64,000 nucleotides of DNA from Oryzomonas sp. (GTDB taxonomy: Bacteria; Desulfobacterota; Desulfuromonadia; Geobacterales; Pseudopelobacteraceae), in the NCBI GenBank assembly GCA_031292255.1, contig JARLHN010000044.1:1-64000 (forward strand). Reading direction: 5' to 3'. Numbering within the stretch: the stretch's first letter is position 1; each line of letters opens with the position of its first letter. The translations under genes and the position numbers were made by a program. This document shows, in pieces, positions 34,418-43,255 of the stretch. The notes below the pieces were generated by a model, which was not told the DNA's origin, ran no database searches, and saw nothing but the letters and a program-made list of their open reading frames with translations.

Positions 34418-34505
34418 CTTAAGGCCCCAAAGGGTCCTCCCCCCAGCGGGGGGAGGTTAGTCAGGTTGCAACCTTCTTCCCCCTCCCTAACCCGCTGGAG
34501 GAGGG
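34418..34505. repeat. Composite GC-rich repeat between convergent genes
   Basis: Contains TTAAGGCCCCAAAGGGTCCT (family E module), CCCCCCAGCGGGGGGAGG, then a loosely inverted second half TTCCCCCTCCCTAACCCGC TGGAGGAGGG. Lies between the small secreted gene and queC on opposite strands; may act as a bidirectional terminator. Confidence 0.6.
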
Positions 34506-34518
34506 AATATTTATTGCC

Positions 34519-35199
34519 CTACCGGTTTACATACCTGAGCGGGTCCTTCAGCCCTGCCTCGGCAAACCCCTTCAACCGCAGACGGCAGGAGTCGCATTGC
34601 CCGCAGGAAAGACCCTCCGGCGTCGGATCGTAGCAGGAATGGGTCAGCCCGTAATCAACCCCCAGCTCAACCCCCTTCCTGATGATCTCGGCCTTGGTCA
34701 GGTCGATGAGCGGCGTATGAATGCGAAAACGCCCCGACTCTTCCACGCCGGCCTTGGTGGCCAGGTTGGCCATGGCCTCGAAGGCTGCTATATAGGCAGG
34801 ACGGCAGTCCGGGTAGCCCGAATAATCGAGAGCGTTGACGCCGATGTAGATGTCGAATGCCCCCAGCACCTCGGCCCATCCCAGGGCAAAGGAGAGAAAG
34901 ATGGTGTTGCGGGCCGGCACATAGGTGACCGGGATATCGCTCCCCACTCCCTCCTTGGGCACGGCTATGTCAGCCGTCAGGGCGCTCCCTCCCATCAGGC
35001 GCAGGTCGAACTCCACCACCAGGTGTTCGACGGCGCCCAGCCGCACCGCATTGGCCTTGGCCACCTCCAGTTCGCGGCTGTGCCGCTGGCCGTAGGAAAA
35101 GCTGATGGCATAGGGAGTAAACCCTTCTGTCTGGGCCATTGCCAGGCAGGTGGTTGAATCCAGACCGCTGCTGTAAAGAACAACCGCTTTGCGCTTCAT
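34519..35199 (-). CDS. queC: 7-cyano-7-deazaguanine synthase
   Basis: 226 aa from ATG at 35199; a much longer open frame upstream overlaps the next gene and is not used. ATP pyrophosphatase P-loop reads [10 protein letters not shown] (usual form SGGLDST), with the [15 protein letters not shown] block and the C-terminal zinc site [10 protein letters not shown] preceded by THSCY. Converts CDG to preQ0 in queuosine synthesis. Other que genes are not in the window. Confidence 0.94.
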   Translation of the reverse strand: MKRKAVVLYSSGLDSTTCLAMAQTEGFTPYAISFSYGQRHSRELEVAKANAVRLGAVEHLVVEFDLRLMGGSALTADIAVPKEGVGSDIPVTYVPARNTIFLSFALGWAEVLGAFDIYIGVNALDYSGYPDCRPAYIAAFEAMANLATKAGVEESGRFRIHTPLIDLTKAEIIRKGVELGVDYGLTHSCYDPTPEGLSCGQCDSCRLRLKGFAEAGLKDPLRYVNR

Positions 35200-35292
35200 T
35201 GTATCTTGTCCCTTCTTTTTGAGCTGATTATTGCCAAGCTTTCGTGATAGTATCAAAAAAAACGCGCTGGTAAATTCAAAAATGAGGTTCAC

Positions 35293-36108
35293 ATGAAAAA
35301 GAGCCGTCTCCTGTCTCTGGCTTTCGTCGTTCTTTGCAGCGTTGCCACCGTTTCCCTTGCCGCACCGGATACCCCCAACGTACCGGCCGGCCACCCGAAG
35401 ATCGAATACCCCGCCCAATCGACGACCCACCAGCAATCGGAGCCTCTCACCGGCAAGGTGCTGCAAGTTTTGAACGGCGGCGGCTACAGCTATATCTACC
35501 TGCAGAAAGACAAGGGCGAAAAGACCTGGATAGCCGTCACGGAGATCAAGGCCAATGCGGGCGACCGCATGAGTTTCAAGGAAGGTCTTGTCATGAAGAA
35601 CTTCCAGAGCAAGACCCTCAAACGCACCTTCGACAGCATCGTCTTCTCCAATGGTGTTGTCCCGCAACCGGGGAAGGCCGCTGCAAGCAGCCCGGCAAAG
35701 GCTGCCCCGCAAGCGGCAGCGCCGTCAAAGCAGCAATCCGCCCCCATGGGCAGCAAGGTTGCCGTGATGCCCAAGGAGAAGCGGATTTCAGTACAAAAGG
35801 CCACCGGCCCCAACGCCTACACCATTGCCGAGATATACCGCAACAGCGCCAAGCTCGACAAGAAGCAGATCGTTGTCCGGGGCAAGATCGTCAAGGTTAC
35901 CTCCAGGATCATGAAGAGAAACTGGGTACATATACAGGACGGCAGCGGCTCCCAGGCCAAGGGCACCCATAACCTGGTGTGTACAACCACGGCAACGCCC
36001 CACCTGGACGACGTGGTTACGGTCAAGGGGACCGTAGCCAAGGACCGGGACTTCGGATACGGCTACCATTACAACGTTCTCATCGAGAACGCCACCATAA
36101 GCAAATAG
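35293..36108 (+). CDS. Secreted two-domain protein with OB-fold-like repeats (NrfJ-related)
   Basis: 271 aa. Signal peptide to about SLAAP. Two related beta-rich domains, about 50-125 ([18 protein letters not shown].., KTWIAV) and about 160-271 ([20 protein letters not shown], ending [11 protein letters not shown]), joined by an Ala/Pro/Lys-rich linker. The G-K-[IV]-x-[KQ]-V...W[IV].[IV] pattern is that of periplasmic OB-fold domains found in NrfJ-type proteins associated with cytochrome systems. Family placement is from pattern memory; function unknown. Confidence 0.7.
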   Translation: MKKSRLLSLAFVVLCSVATVSLAAPDTPNVPAGHPKIEYPAQSTTHQQSEPLTGKVLQVLNGGGYSYIYLQKDKGEKTWIAVTEIKANAGDRMSFKEGLVMKNFQSKTLKRTFDSIVFSNGVVPQPGKAAASSPAKAAPQAAAPSKQQSAPMGSKVAVMPKEKRISVQKATGPNAYTIAEIYRNSAKLDKKQIVVRGKIVKVTSRIMKRNWVHIQDGSGSQAKGTHNLVCTTTATPHLDDVVTVKGTVAKDRDFGYGYHYNVLIENATISK

Positions 36109-36138
36109 AAGCCCACCAAGATTCAAGACACCCCCACA

Positions 36139-36166
36139 AGCCCCTCCCCACGGAGGGGCTTTATTG
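36139..36166 (+). terminator. Rho-independent terminator
   Basis: AGCCCCTCC-CCAC-GGAGGGGCT followed by TTATT, 30 bp after the stop of the OB-fold gene. Confidence 0.85.
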
Positions 36167-36228
36167 TGCAGCATTCATGCCATTATCCCCCCGAAGCATT
36201 TGAACTACCGTTATTGGGATTATTCTGC

Positions 36229-36340
36229 CACAGAGCCACGGAGACACAAAAAACATAATAGAAAAAGGAGCTAAACAGTTTTTCGCCCCAGCGGGGGGTG
36301 GATAGGAGGGGGGATACGTTGAATTTGCAGCCGCCATTGT
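36229..36340. repeat. Family A left end plus GC-rich module
   Basis: CTGCCACAGAGCCACGGAGACACA followed by CGCCCCAGCGGGGGGTGG and GGGGGGATACGTTGAATTTGC; the last part equals GGGGGGATCGGTTGAATTTGC near 4930, so the same composite occurs twice. 36341-36430 has no gene. Confidence 0.65.
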
Positions 36341-36430
36341 CGCCCATGACATGCAGGGAGCCGACCCGGCAGCGCCCAGCCCCTCCAGCGGGCTGCTTGC
36401 CAGGAGCCGCGGGAGTTGCTACAGTAGGCC

Positions 36431-37516
36431 ATGCCCGACAACGTGCGCACCCATTACGAACTCTACCCCTACCCCAGGTACCCGGTGCTGGCCTCTGTGC
36501 GCCGATGCGATACCTACGCCCTCAACCTGACCGCCCTGTGGACCCGCTTCAACGGTTCGCTGCCGCCTCGCGAGGCACAACGAATACTGATCGCCGGCTG
36601 CGGTAGTTTCTCCCCCTACCCCTTTAGCCTGGCCAATCCCGATACCCCCATAACCGCCCTCGACCTATCCGCCCGCACCCTTCACCGCGCCCGCCTGCAC
36701 TGCCTGCTCCACGGCCGCACCAATGTGAGCTTTTGCCGGGGCGACCTGCTGGACGCCTCCCTGACGGACGGCCCTTTCGGCCTGATCGATGCCTACGGCG
36801 TGCTCCATCATCTCGATGATCCCCTGGCCGGGCTGAAGGCCCTGGCGGGATGCCTCGCACCGGGAGGAGTTCTGAGGTTGATGGTCTACAGCCGCTACGC
36901 CCGCCGTGAAGAGGAGTCAATCCGCCGCGCTTTCCGCATGCTGGGGGTGGCCGATCCGGCCGCGGCACGGAGGATGATCGCCCGCGCCAGACCCGGGTCG
37001 CGCCTGCGTCGTTTCGCCGACGGATCGCATGAGGCCGCCTATGACAGCGGGCTGGCGGACGCCTTGCTGCACCCCCGGGTCCACACCTTCCGTATCGGCG
37101 GCCTGCTGGAGCTGGTCCGACGGAGCGGCCTGGAGCCTCTGCTGTTTGCCCACCACGGCGCCCTGGAGACCGTCGAACAGGAAGTGGAACGGCTCACGAC
37201 CATGGAGGCTGCACGGCACGCCCCCGGCAACTTCATCCTCTACGCCGGCCGTGATGTCAGCGGCCCCTGCCGTGGCAACGGAGGCTCCCTTGTCATGCTC
37301 AATCCCTGCCTTTCCCGCGTCGTCACGCCTTTTAGCCTGGGAGGCGTGCCTATTGCCCCGCGCCTGGGCATTCCCAATCCAGTCCTCAACCGCCCGGAAC
37401 GGGCTTTTCTGCGGGGCTTCCGTTACCCCCGGCCGTGGAGCGAGCTTTCCGGCCCCGACCGCGCTGCTCTGCCGGCCTATTGGACGGCACTGTTTCTGTT
37501 GCAGTTCAGGCAATGA
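36431..37516 (+). CDS. Class I SAM-dependent methyltransferase
   Basis: 361 aa. SAM motif I ILIAGCGSFSPYPFSLA at about 52-68, acidic post-I ALDLSARTL, and AYGVLHHLDDPLAG. The leader YELYPYPRYP precedes the fold, as in methyltransferases of peptide or polyketide substrates (YPYP motif). The C-terminal 100 residues (FSLGGVPIAPRLGIPNPVLN...) form an extra domain not recognised. Substrate unknown. Tail-to-tail with the DNA-repair-type gene at 37527. Confidence 0.8.
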   Translation: MPDNVRTHYELYPYPRYPVLASVRRCDTYALNLTALWTRFNGSLPPREAQRILIAGCGSFSPYPFSLANPDTPITALDLSARTLHRARLHCLLHGRTNVSFCRGDLLDASLTDGPFGLIDAYGVLHHLDDPLAGLKALAGCLAPGGVLRLMVYSRYARREEESIRRAFRMLGVADPAAARRMIARARPGSRLRRFADGSHEAAYDSGLADALLHPRVHTFRIGGLLELVRRSGLEPLLFAHHGALETVEQEVERLTTMEAARHAPGNFILYAGRDVSGPCRGNGGSLVMLNPCLSRVVTPFSLGGVPIAPRLGIPNPVLNRPERAFLRGFRYPRPWSELSGPDRAALPAYWTALFLLQFRQ

Positions 37517-37526
37517 TCAGATCAAC

Positions 37527-38336
37527 TCACACTGATCCGTCGAACTCCACCAGATGGGCGCGGAAACGCAGCGGCACGAGATTCTGTTGGAGCCGGGGGT
37601 TATGGCGCTCCGGGATGGCCATGCGCTGGAAATAGGAGCGCCAGAGGCGGCTGCACAACTCCTCGTCGGCGGTCAGGCCCGGCGGGCACGCCAGGGCAAC
37701 GCCCCTGACCAGGCGCCACGACCCTTGGTCGCACAGGACCAGGGATGAACGGCGCAGGTCGTGGATCATCCAGGGGCGGTCGTTCAGCCGTTCCCTGAAG
37801 TGGGGGGCGATGAAGGTAAGGATGTCGGCATCCGGCTCGATCCGGGCATAGAGGAGCGAAACAGCCGGCCTGTCCGTTGCTTGGCCCTGTTCCCCGTCCA
37901 ACTCCTCCCCGGCAGGCCATGACACCTCCCGGAAGCGCACGAATCCGGTAAATCGGTGGGCCTCGTGGACGACCTTACGGGAGAGCCGGCACACCGAGGA
38001 GACCGGATCCCGGGCCAGCATGTACCGCATCCGCCTCCCCTGTTCCAGCCCCACCACCACGTACCGCCACAACAGCTCCTCAACCCCGGCAACCTCACTG
38101 TGAAAGGCGTAGCGCAGCGTGGCAAATGCCTCACGGGAAACCTCTGACACGAACCGCTCCCGGAACCGGAGCGCCGTTTCCCGCTCCGTAACCACATCAA
38201 GAGCAGCACCCGCAAATAGCCCCCCTTGGCCGTCAGCACCCGGACGCAGGAATTCCCCATCCCTCTGCCCGGATTCAAGGCACACCGCCAGGGCGCAAAG
38301 AAACCCCTCGAAACTCCCGTCATAGCTGTAGCGCAT
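37527..38336 (-). CDS. TIGR03915-type protein, partner of radical SAM DNA repair protein
   Basis: 269 aa from ATG at 38336; a GTG at 38342 overlapping the upstream stop is also possible. Begins MRYSYDGSFEGFLCAL, contains a DUF4130-like domain, and has PHFRERLNDRPWMIHDLRR and a C-terminal R.NPRLQQNLVP.R. This is the partner of a TIGR03916 radical SAM protein in many bacteria, directly upstream here with a 2-nt gap. The pair is predicted to act on DNA (UV-lesion type repair or modification), which is prediction from the family and not shown. Confidence 0.82.
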   Translation of the reverse strand: MRYSYDGSFEGFLCALAVCLESGQRDGEFLRPGADGQGGLFAGAALDVVTERETALRFRERFVSEVSREAFATLRYAFHSEVAGVEELLWRYVVVGLEQGRRMRYMLARDPVSSVCRLSRKVVHEAHRFTGFVRFREVSWPAGEELDGEQGQATDRPAVSLLYARIEPDADILTFIAPHFRERLNDRPWMIHDLRRSSLVLCDQGSWRLVRGVALACPPGLTADEELCSRLWRSYFQRMAIPERHNPRLQQNLVPLRFRAHLVEFDGSV

Positions 38337-38338
38337 GA

Positions 38339-39625
38339 TCACAACTCCCCCGTCAGCGCCGATGCATCGGTTTGCACCGGAAACAGCTCCAACTGGTCCA
38401 GCCGCGCCGGACGCCTCTCCGGCGCCAGCAGCCGTGCCACCAGTCCGGCCCCATCCAGGCGGATGCCTCCCAGGTAGCGCCCGCCGGCGGTCAGGAAGTA
38501 GCGCGCCCTCTTGAGAACCACTCCCAGCCGCTTCAACTCCGCCTCCCCAAGCCTGGCATGGCGCCGGGCAACGAGGATGCGCCGGGCCGAGCGCACGCCA
38601 ATGCCCGGCACCCGCAGCAGGACCTCGTAATCGGCATTGTTTGCCTCCACCGGAAACAGATGCAGATGGCGCACGGCCCAGTCACTCTTGGGATCGAGGC
38701 GCATATCCAGGTTGGTACGGACTTCGTCAAAAAGCTCATGGGCGGCAAACCCGTAGAAGCGAAGCAACCAGTCGGCCTGGTACAGGCGATGCTCCCGCAA
38801 CAGCGGCGGAGCGGGGAGCGTCGGCAGGCGGCGGTCGTCGGACCCCGGCACAAAGGCCGAGTAGTAGACCCGCTTCATGTCCAGTCGCCGGTAGAGCCCC
38901 TCCGACAGGGTGATAATCTCCAGGTCGCTCTCCGGCGTGGCCCCCACGATCAATTGAGTGCTTTGGCCGGCCGGCGCGAACTGGGGCGCCTTGCGCGACC
39001 TTGTGCGTTCTGCGTGAGCGGAAGAGATCAGGCCGCTCACTTGGCGCATGGGGGCGATCACCGCTTCGCGGGGTTTGTCCGGCGCCAAAAGCGCCAGGCT
39101 CCGGCGGGTGGGAAGCTCGATATTGATGCTGACCCGGTCGGCGTAGCGACCGGCCTCGGCCACCAGCAGCGGATCGGCCCCCGGCACGATCTTGAGATGG
39201 ACATAGCCGTTGAAACGCTCCCCTTCGCGCAGCTTGCGCACCACCGCGATCAACTGTTCCATGGTGTAATCCACGGAGCGGGTCACGCCGGTGCTGAGAA
39301 ACAACCCCTCGATGTAATTCCGGCGATAGAAATCCATGGTCAGCCGCACCACCTCGTCCGGGGTAAAGGCGGCCCGGGGGATGTCGTTGCTACGGCGGTT
39401 GACGCAATAGGCGCAGTCGAAGATGCAGGCGTTGGTAAGCAGAATCTTGAGCAGGGAAATACAGCGGCCGTCGGCGGTCCACGTGTGGCAGATCCCGGCG
39501 GCGGCGGTGCTGCCCACCCCGCCTGGCGTGCCCCGGCGATTGCTGCCGCTGGAGGAACAGGAGACATCGTATTTGGCACTGTCCGCAAGTATCTCCAGGC
39601 GTTGTTCGAATGGCTGGTCGTTCAT
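38339..39625 (-). CDS. Radical SAM protein, putative DNA modification/repair (TIGR03916)
   Basis: 428 aa from ATG at 39625. Radical SAM Cys triad in CIFDCAYC; N-terminal conserved KYDVSCSSSGSNR with Cys; C-terminal helix-hairpin-helix VPGIGVRSARRIL indicating nucleic-acid contact. Coupled to the TIGR03915 gene downstream. The longer upstream frame overlaps the repeat at 39658 and lacks a ribosome site. Best reading: an Fe-S radical enzyme acting on damaged or modified DNA. Confidence 0.86.
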   Translation of the reverse strand: MNDQPFEQRLEILADSAKYDVSCSSSGSNRRGTPGGVGSTAAAGICHTWTADGRCISLLKILLTNACIFDCAYCVNRRSNDIPRAAFTPDEVVRLTMDFYRRNYIEGLFLSTGVTRSVDYTMEQLIAVVRKLREGERFNGYVHLKIVPGADPLLVAEAGRYADRVSINIELPTRRSLALLAPDKPREAVIAPMRQVSGLISSAHAERTRSRKAPQFAPAGQSTQLIVGATPESDLEIITLSEGLYRRLDMKRVYYSAFVPGSDDRRLPTLPAPPLLREHRLYQADWLLRFYGFAAHELFDEVRTNLDMRLDPKSDWAVRHLHLFPVEANNADYEVLLRVPGIGVRSARRILVARRHARLGEAELKRLGVVLKRARYFLTAGGRYLGGIRLDGAGLVARLLAPERRPARLDQLELFPVQTDASALTGEL

Positions 39626-39657
39626 GGTGGCCCCGCAGTAGTTTTTCACCTGACTCC

Positions 39658-39797
39658 GTGACGCCTGAACGGCGGAGCGAGCGGCATGCCGGAGTCCAAC
39701 GCCGCCCATGCAGCATCACGCCGGTTGTGCCGTGCGTCCTCCGCTACGGTGGAGACATGGCCGGCAATGCCGGGACTGAGGCATACCGATTCAGGTT
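39658..39797. repeat. Dispersed repeat, family D (degenerate copy)
   Basis: Starts GTGACGCCTGAACGGCGGAG and contains CATGCCGGAGTCCAACGCCG, GTGCCGTGCGTCCTCCG and GACTGAGGCAT, all shared with the 52371-52532 copy; the right end here (GATTCAGGTTTTT) has lost the clean inverted terminus. Confidence 0.75.
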
Positions 39798-39856
39798 TTT
39801 CAACAAAACTGTGTCGTGCGCGGAGATTATAACAGGGACATGGGACAGAATACGTC

Positions 39857-40537
39857 CTACAGATCGATATTTTCCTGAAACGAGAGCTGCATGCTGTTCA
39901 GCTCCAGGGCCGCGAGGTATCCCATGTCGGGCTTCCGGGCGGTGACGCAACCGTTGTCCAGCATGATCTTGTCACTGTACAGCGAGGCTTCGAGCCGTTG
40001 CCGCGTCACCATGGTATGGCCGCACACCAGCCGTCTGCCGCCGATGCGTTGCCGGTCCACCACATCGGATCGGGTCCAGAGCATGGCGCCGGTGTCGTCA
40101 TAGGGGTCGAAGGGGGGCGTCAACTCAAAGTTGAGGCCGGCATGGACGATGACGAAGTCGTCCAGCAGCACGTAGTAGGGAAGAGAGTGGAGGAGATGCA
40201 GGTAGCGGTGGGGGATGTCGCCCGGACCATCGGCCTGGAAACTTTCCAGGGTGGCCAGGCCGCCGTTGGTGGCCCACATGTCCATGGCCGACTGGTTGTA
40301 GGGGGCCCGCAGGCACATCTCCTCGTGGTTGCCCCGAACCGACGTGACGTTGAAGCCGGCTGTCACCAACTGGAAGATAAAGTCCAGGACACCCTTGCTG
40401 TCCGGTCCCCGGTCGATCAGATCCCCCAGCAGGTAAAGGCTGTCGCCGGGGGCCAGACTGATCACCCGTGTGACCAGCTGCCGCAGGGTTCGTGCGCAGC
40501 CGTGGACGTCGCCGATGGCGAAGATTCTGGGGGTCAT
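39857..40537 (-). CDS. PPP-family metallophosphoesterase (Ser/Thr phosphatase-like)
   Basis: 226 aa. Metal-binding motifs GDVHG (9-13), GDLIDRG (38-44), GNHE (69-72), then HAGLN and CGHT. This is the bacterial PPP phosphatase group (PrpA/ApaH-like). The ATG overlaps the stop of the glycerate kinase gene by ATGA, giving an operon of nitroreductase, glycerate kinase and phosphatase. Could act on phosphoproteins or dinucleotides; length is short for ApaH. Confidence 0.88.
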   Translation of the reverse strand: MTPRIFAIGDVHGCARTLRQLVTRVISLAPGDSLYLLGDLIDRGPDSKGVLDFIFQLVTAGFNVTSVRGNHEEMCLRAPYNQSAMDMWATNGGLATLESFQADGPGDIPHRYLHLLHSLPYYVLLDDFVIVHAGLNFELTPPFDPYDDTGAMLWTRSDVVDRQRIGGRRLVCGHTMVTRQRLEASLYSDKIMLDNGCVTARKPDMGYLAALELNSMQLSFQENIDL

Positions 40538-41934
40538 GGCATTGTACTCCTGTCGCCTGCTATAAGGATGACCTGCACATCCATCACATTGGTCCCGGTC
40601 GGCCCGCTCTTGAGCAGAGCACCGCAGCGATCCAGCAGCGGGTAAGCGTCGTTGGCCGCAAGGTGGCTCGGCGGGTCGAGCCCGGCGCGCCGGGCCATGC
40701 TGACGGTCTCCCCATCCACCATGGCTCCTGCCGCATCGGTTGGCCCGTCGATACCGTCCGTACCCGCGGACAAGAGGCTGATGCCGGACGTGCCGGCGAT
40801 CTCCAGGGCAAATGAGAGGGCTAACTCCTGGTTGCGCCCTCCTCTGCCGCTTCCCTGGACCGTGACCGTGGTCTCGCCGCCGCTCAGCAGGCAGACCCGT
40901 TGCCCGGCGTGCAGGTTCGAACGGACGCGCAACGCTTCCCTTGCCAGCTGTTTGCCGGCCTCCCGCGCCTCCCCGGCCACGGTTTCCCCCCGGATGTTCA
41001 CCTCCAGCCCCAAGGACCGGGCTGCTGCGGCGGCTGCGGAGAGGGCATCGCCGTTGCGCGCCGCAATGATACTCTCAACCCGTGCGAAGAGGGGATCGCC
41101 CGGCTTGGGGGTCTCGGCCACGGTCCCGGCGCGGCCCTGTTCCAGGCGCAACCGGACAGCCGGAGGCACCCTTTCCGTCAGGCTAAAGCGCTCCAACACC
41201 GTCCAAGCGTCGTTGAACGTAGTCGGGTCGGCCACGGCCGGGCCTGAAGCGATCACGTCCAACCGGTCCCCCGGCACATCCGAGATCATAAGGGAGATGA
41301 CCTGGGCCGGGAAGGCCAGACGGGCCAGTTGCCCCCCCTTGACGGCGGAAAGGTGCTTGCGCACGGTGTTCAGTGCGTGGATATCGGCGCCGGCCTCCAT
41401 CAGGAGTCGCGCCGTAATCCGTTTCTCATCCAGGGTGATCCCCTCCGCCGGGACCGACAACAACGCCGATCCGCCACCGGAGATCAGGAGGAGCAGCAGG
41501 GTGCGCTCGTCGCAGGCCCGGGCCAGCGACATGACGCGGCGGCCCGCCGCCTCGCCGGCGCTGTCGGGGTGGGGATGGCCGGCAGTGACGACTTCGATGG
41601 ATTTAAGTCCTCCTTTGACAAAGGGGGATTGAGGGAGATTTGCCTCTGCGTCATGGGAAGAAATCCCCCCCGCCCCTCCTTTTTTAAAGGGGGGAGTTCC
41701 CTTCGGAGCTATGACCAAGCCGCTGGAGATCAGGTTGCCCAGGCGCTCCTCGGCAGCCAGCGCCATGGGGATGGCCGCCTTGCCGAAACCGGCCACCACG
41801 AGTCGCCCGAACCCCCCGCCGCGATAGCGCTCTCCTGCCCGCTCCAGGTGTCCTCCCAGGGCCGTGCCCGGCTCCACCGCCGCCCGGGACGCCCTGAAGA
41901 GCGCCTCCAGGGTCTGGGTGTCGATGTTCGTCAT
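40534..41934 (-). CDS. Glycerate 2-kinase (MOFRL family) with in-frame repeat insertion
   Basis: 466 aa from ATG at 41934 overlapping the nitroreductase stop. N-terminal DUF4147 domain (VVAGFGKAA, LISGGGSALL) and C-terminal MOFRL domain (LLSGGETTVTV, GTDGIDGPTDAAGA). Phosphorylates glycerate with ATP to 2-phosphoglycerate. Residues about 80-110 (TPPFKKGGAGG to SPFVKGGL) are translated from the palindromic repeat and interrupt the strand pair LVIAPKG...IEVVTAGHP; motifs on both sides are intact, so the enzyme may tolerate the loop. Confidence 0.88.
   Translation of the reverse strand: MTNIDTQTLEALFRASRAAVEPGTALGGHLERAGERYRGGGFGRLVVAGFGKAAIPMALAAEERLGNLISSGLVIAPKGTPPFKKGGAGGISSHDAEANLPQSPFVKGGLKSIEVVTAGHPHPDSAGEAAGRRVMSLARACDERTLLLLLISGGGSALLSVPAEGITLDEKRITARLLMEAGADIHALNTVRKHLSAVKGGQLARLAFPAQVISLMISDVPGDRLDVIASGPAVADPTTFNDAWTVLERFSLTERVPPAVRLRLEQGRAGTVAETPKPGDPLFARVESIIAARNGDALSAAAAAARSLGLEVNIRGETVAGEAREAGKQLAREALRVRSNLHAGQRVCLLSGGETTVTVQGSGRGGRNQELALSFALEIAGTSGISLLSAGTDGIDGPTDAAGAMVDGETVSMARRAGLDPPSHLAANDAYPLLDRCGALLKSGPTGTNVMDVQVILIAGDRSTMP
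41608..41698 (-). repeat. Palindromic coding repeat (family F) inside glycerate kinase
   Basis: Read in the gene direction it begins CTCCCCCCTTTAAAAAAGGAG and ends CAATCCCCCTTTGTCAAAGG. Same ends, orientation and reading frame as the copy in nuoG but without the 18-bp nested module. Confidence 0.85.
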
Positions 41935-42518
41935 GGGCAAAACGGTCCTTCGCACACGGTCTGCGCCAGTTTGCGCCGGTCATTGGGGGTTTCCCGCCCC
42001 TGCAACGCCTCCGGCAGATCCTCCATCCGGCCGGGTCGCCCGATGGCCGCCATTGCCTCCACCTGGTAGTCGTCCGGGATGTTCAGGGTCGTCCGGGCCC
42101 GGTCGTAGTCGAACCCCTGCATGCCGTGGACCACATATCCCCGCAGGCACCCCTGCAGGGCCAGGTTCTCCCAGGCGGCCCCGGTATCGTAGGAGTGGGT
42201 GCGGGACGGCTTGCCGTTGTGATCGAAAGTGGTCTTGGAGACCATCACCAGAAGCGCCGCGGCGTTCACGCACCACGCCCTGTTGGCATCCACCAGCAGG
42301 TCGAAGAAGAGCGGCCAGTGCTTGCTGTCGCGGCTGGCATACAGGATGCGCCAGGGCTGGTTGTTGTAAGAGGAGGGCGCCCAGCGGGCCGCCTCGAACA
42401 GCACCATCAAATCCTCGGCAGGTATCTCCTCCCCCGACATGGCGCGGGGCGACCAGCGGTTCAGAAATATGGCATCGATGAGATGATCTGCGTGTCGTTT
42501 GTCGCTGCCTTTGATCAT
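41931..42518 (-). CDS. Nitroreductase family protein
   Basis: 195 aa, FMN-dependent nitroreductase fold: NRWSPRAMSGEEI, ARWAPSSYNNQPWRI, GAAWENLALQG, and AAIGRPGRM. Reduces nitro- or quinone-type compounds with NAD(P)H; true substrate unknown. AGGAT ribosome site. First gene of a coupled three-gene operon (ATGA overlap with glycerate kinase). Confidence 0.9.
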   Translation of the reverse strand: MIKGSDKRHADHLIDAIFLNRWSPRAMSGEEIPAEDLMVLFEAARWAPSSYNNQPWRILYASRDSKHWPLFFDLLVDANRAWCVNAAALLVMVSKTTFDHNGKPSRTHSYDTGAAWENLALQGCLRGYVVHGMQGFDYDRARTTLNIPDDYQVEAMAAIGRPGRMEDLPEALQGRETPNDRRKLAQTVCEGPFCP

Positions 42519-42818
42519 GGCGATATCCTTTCAATAACCAGTTAAATTACCTTACCGAAGTACTGCTTCACGCGCGCGCAAAGGTTGCTCCGGCTACCGT
42601 TGGGGAGGAACAGGGCACTTCCATGATCGTAAGGTTATACGACACCCGCGGGGAGTGCAAGCCGGGATGTGGTGATTTGCCGCAAAAGCGGCATTACCTA
42701 TGGCAAGTCTTGAGAGCGCCGGTTTGAACCCGGAGAACGTGATGGTGTGTTTCAAGAAAACGGTGCGGGAAAACCGGTCATTCGGCGGGGGCGACTCATT
42801 CACACGTAGATTGCTCCT
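42519..42818. other. 300-bp intergenic stretch, no supported gene
   Basis: Between nitroreductase and the antitoxin gene. An open plus-strand frame from 42700 (MASLESAGLNPENVMVCFKK) runs into the antisense of the antitoxin gene; it has no ribosome site and no known homologue. A G/C-rich ACGCGCGCGCAAAGG tract lies near 42572. Promoter of the nitroreductase operon is probably here. Confidence 0.4.
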
Positions 42819-43124
42819 CTACGCGGCGAGCGGGAGTGAATGCACCTCTTTATCAAGCCTGTCCTCCAAAGCTTCCAACGCTACCTCCATGTCGTAATGC
42901 GTCTGAAGATTCAGCCAGAATTGCGCCTCCATGTTGAAAAAACGCCCCAGGCGAAGTGCAGTGTCGGCGGTTATCGCCCGATGGCCGCGCACGATCTCGT
43001 TGATACGGCGGGGGGTCACGCCGATATCTTTGGCCAACCGATACTGACTGATCCCCATTGGCTCCAGAAATTCCGTCAAAAGGATTTCGCCGGGATGGAT
43101 CGGTGGAAAATCACGCTTTGTCAT
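42819..43124 (-). CDS. higA: HigA-type antitoxin (XRE family)
   Basis: 101 aa from ATG at 43124 with GAGGTG upstream. PPIHPGEILLTEFLEPMGIS then the HTH (YRLAKDIGVTPRRINEIVRG) and LGRFFNMEAQFWLNLQ are the HigA addiction-module antitoxin. DNA-binding repressor that neutralises HigB. Its toxin gene upstream is truncated (43136-43255), so this copy is an orphan or a relic. Confidence 0.92.
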   Translation of the reverse strand: MTKRDFPPIHPGEILLTEFLEPMGISQYRLAKDIGVTPRRINEIVRGHRAITADTALRLGRFFNMEAQFWLNLQTHYDMEVALEALEDRLDKEVHSLPLAA

Positions 43125-43135
43125 GATGACACCTC

Positions 43136-43255
43136 TCAATGGTAATCAACGATCTCAACGTCATACACATCGTTGCCTTTCCAGGTAAAGCAGATGCGCC
43201 ATTGCTTGTTGATCCTCATGCGGTGTTGTCCTTGCCTGTCATGAAATTTTAGCCA
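43136..43255 (-). pseudogene. 3' remnant of a HigB toxin gene
   Basis: Reading leftwards to TGA at 43136 gives GAKWLKFHDRQGQHRMRINK then QWRICFTWKGNDVYDVEIVDYH, the C-terminal part of a HigB/RelE-like RNase. The upstream two-thirds, including the start, is absent: the frame runs into the end of the acetyltransferase gene whose stop lies at 43249. The join suggests a deletion or a recombination at that point. An internal ATG could only give the last 27 residues. Confidence 0.8.

Noticed and set aside
36298-36606. Open frame upstream of the methyltransferase
   Set aside because: Begins within a repeat and overlaps the methyltransferase in another frame.
42594-42897. Open frames on both strands between nitroreductase and higA
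   Set aside because: They are antisense to higA or lack ribosome sites; no homologue recognised.
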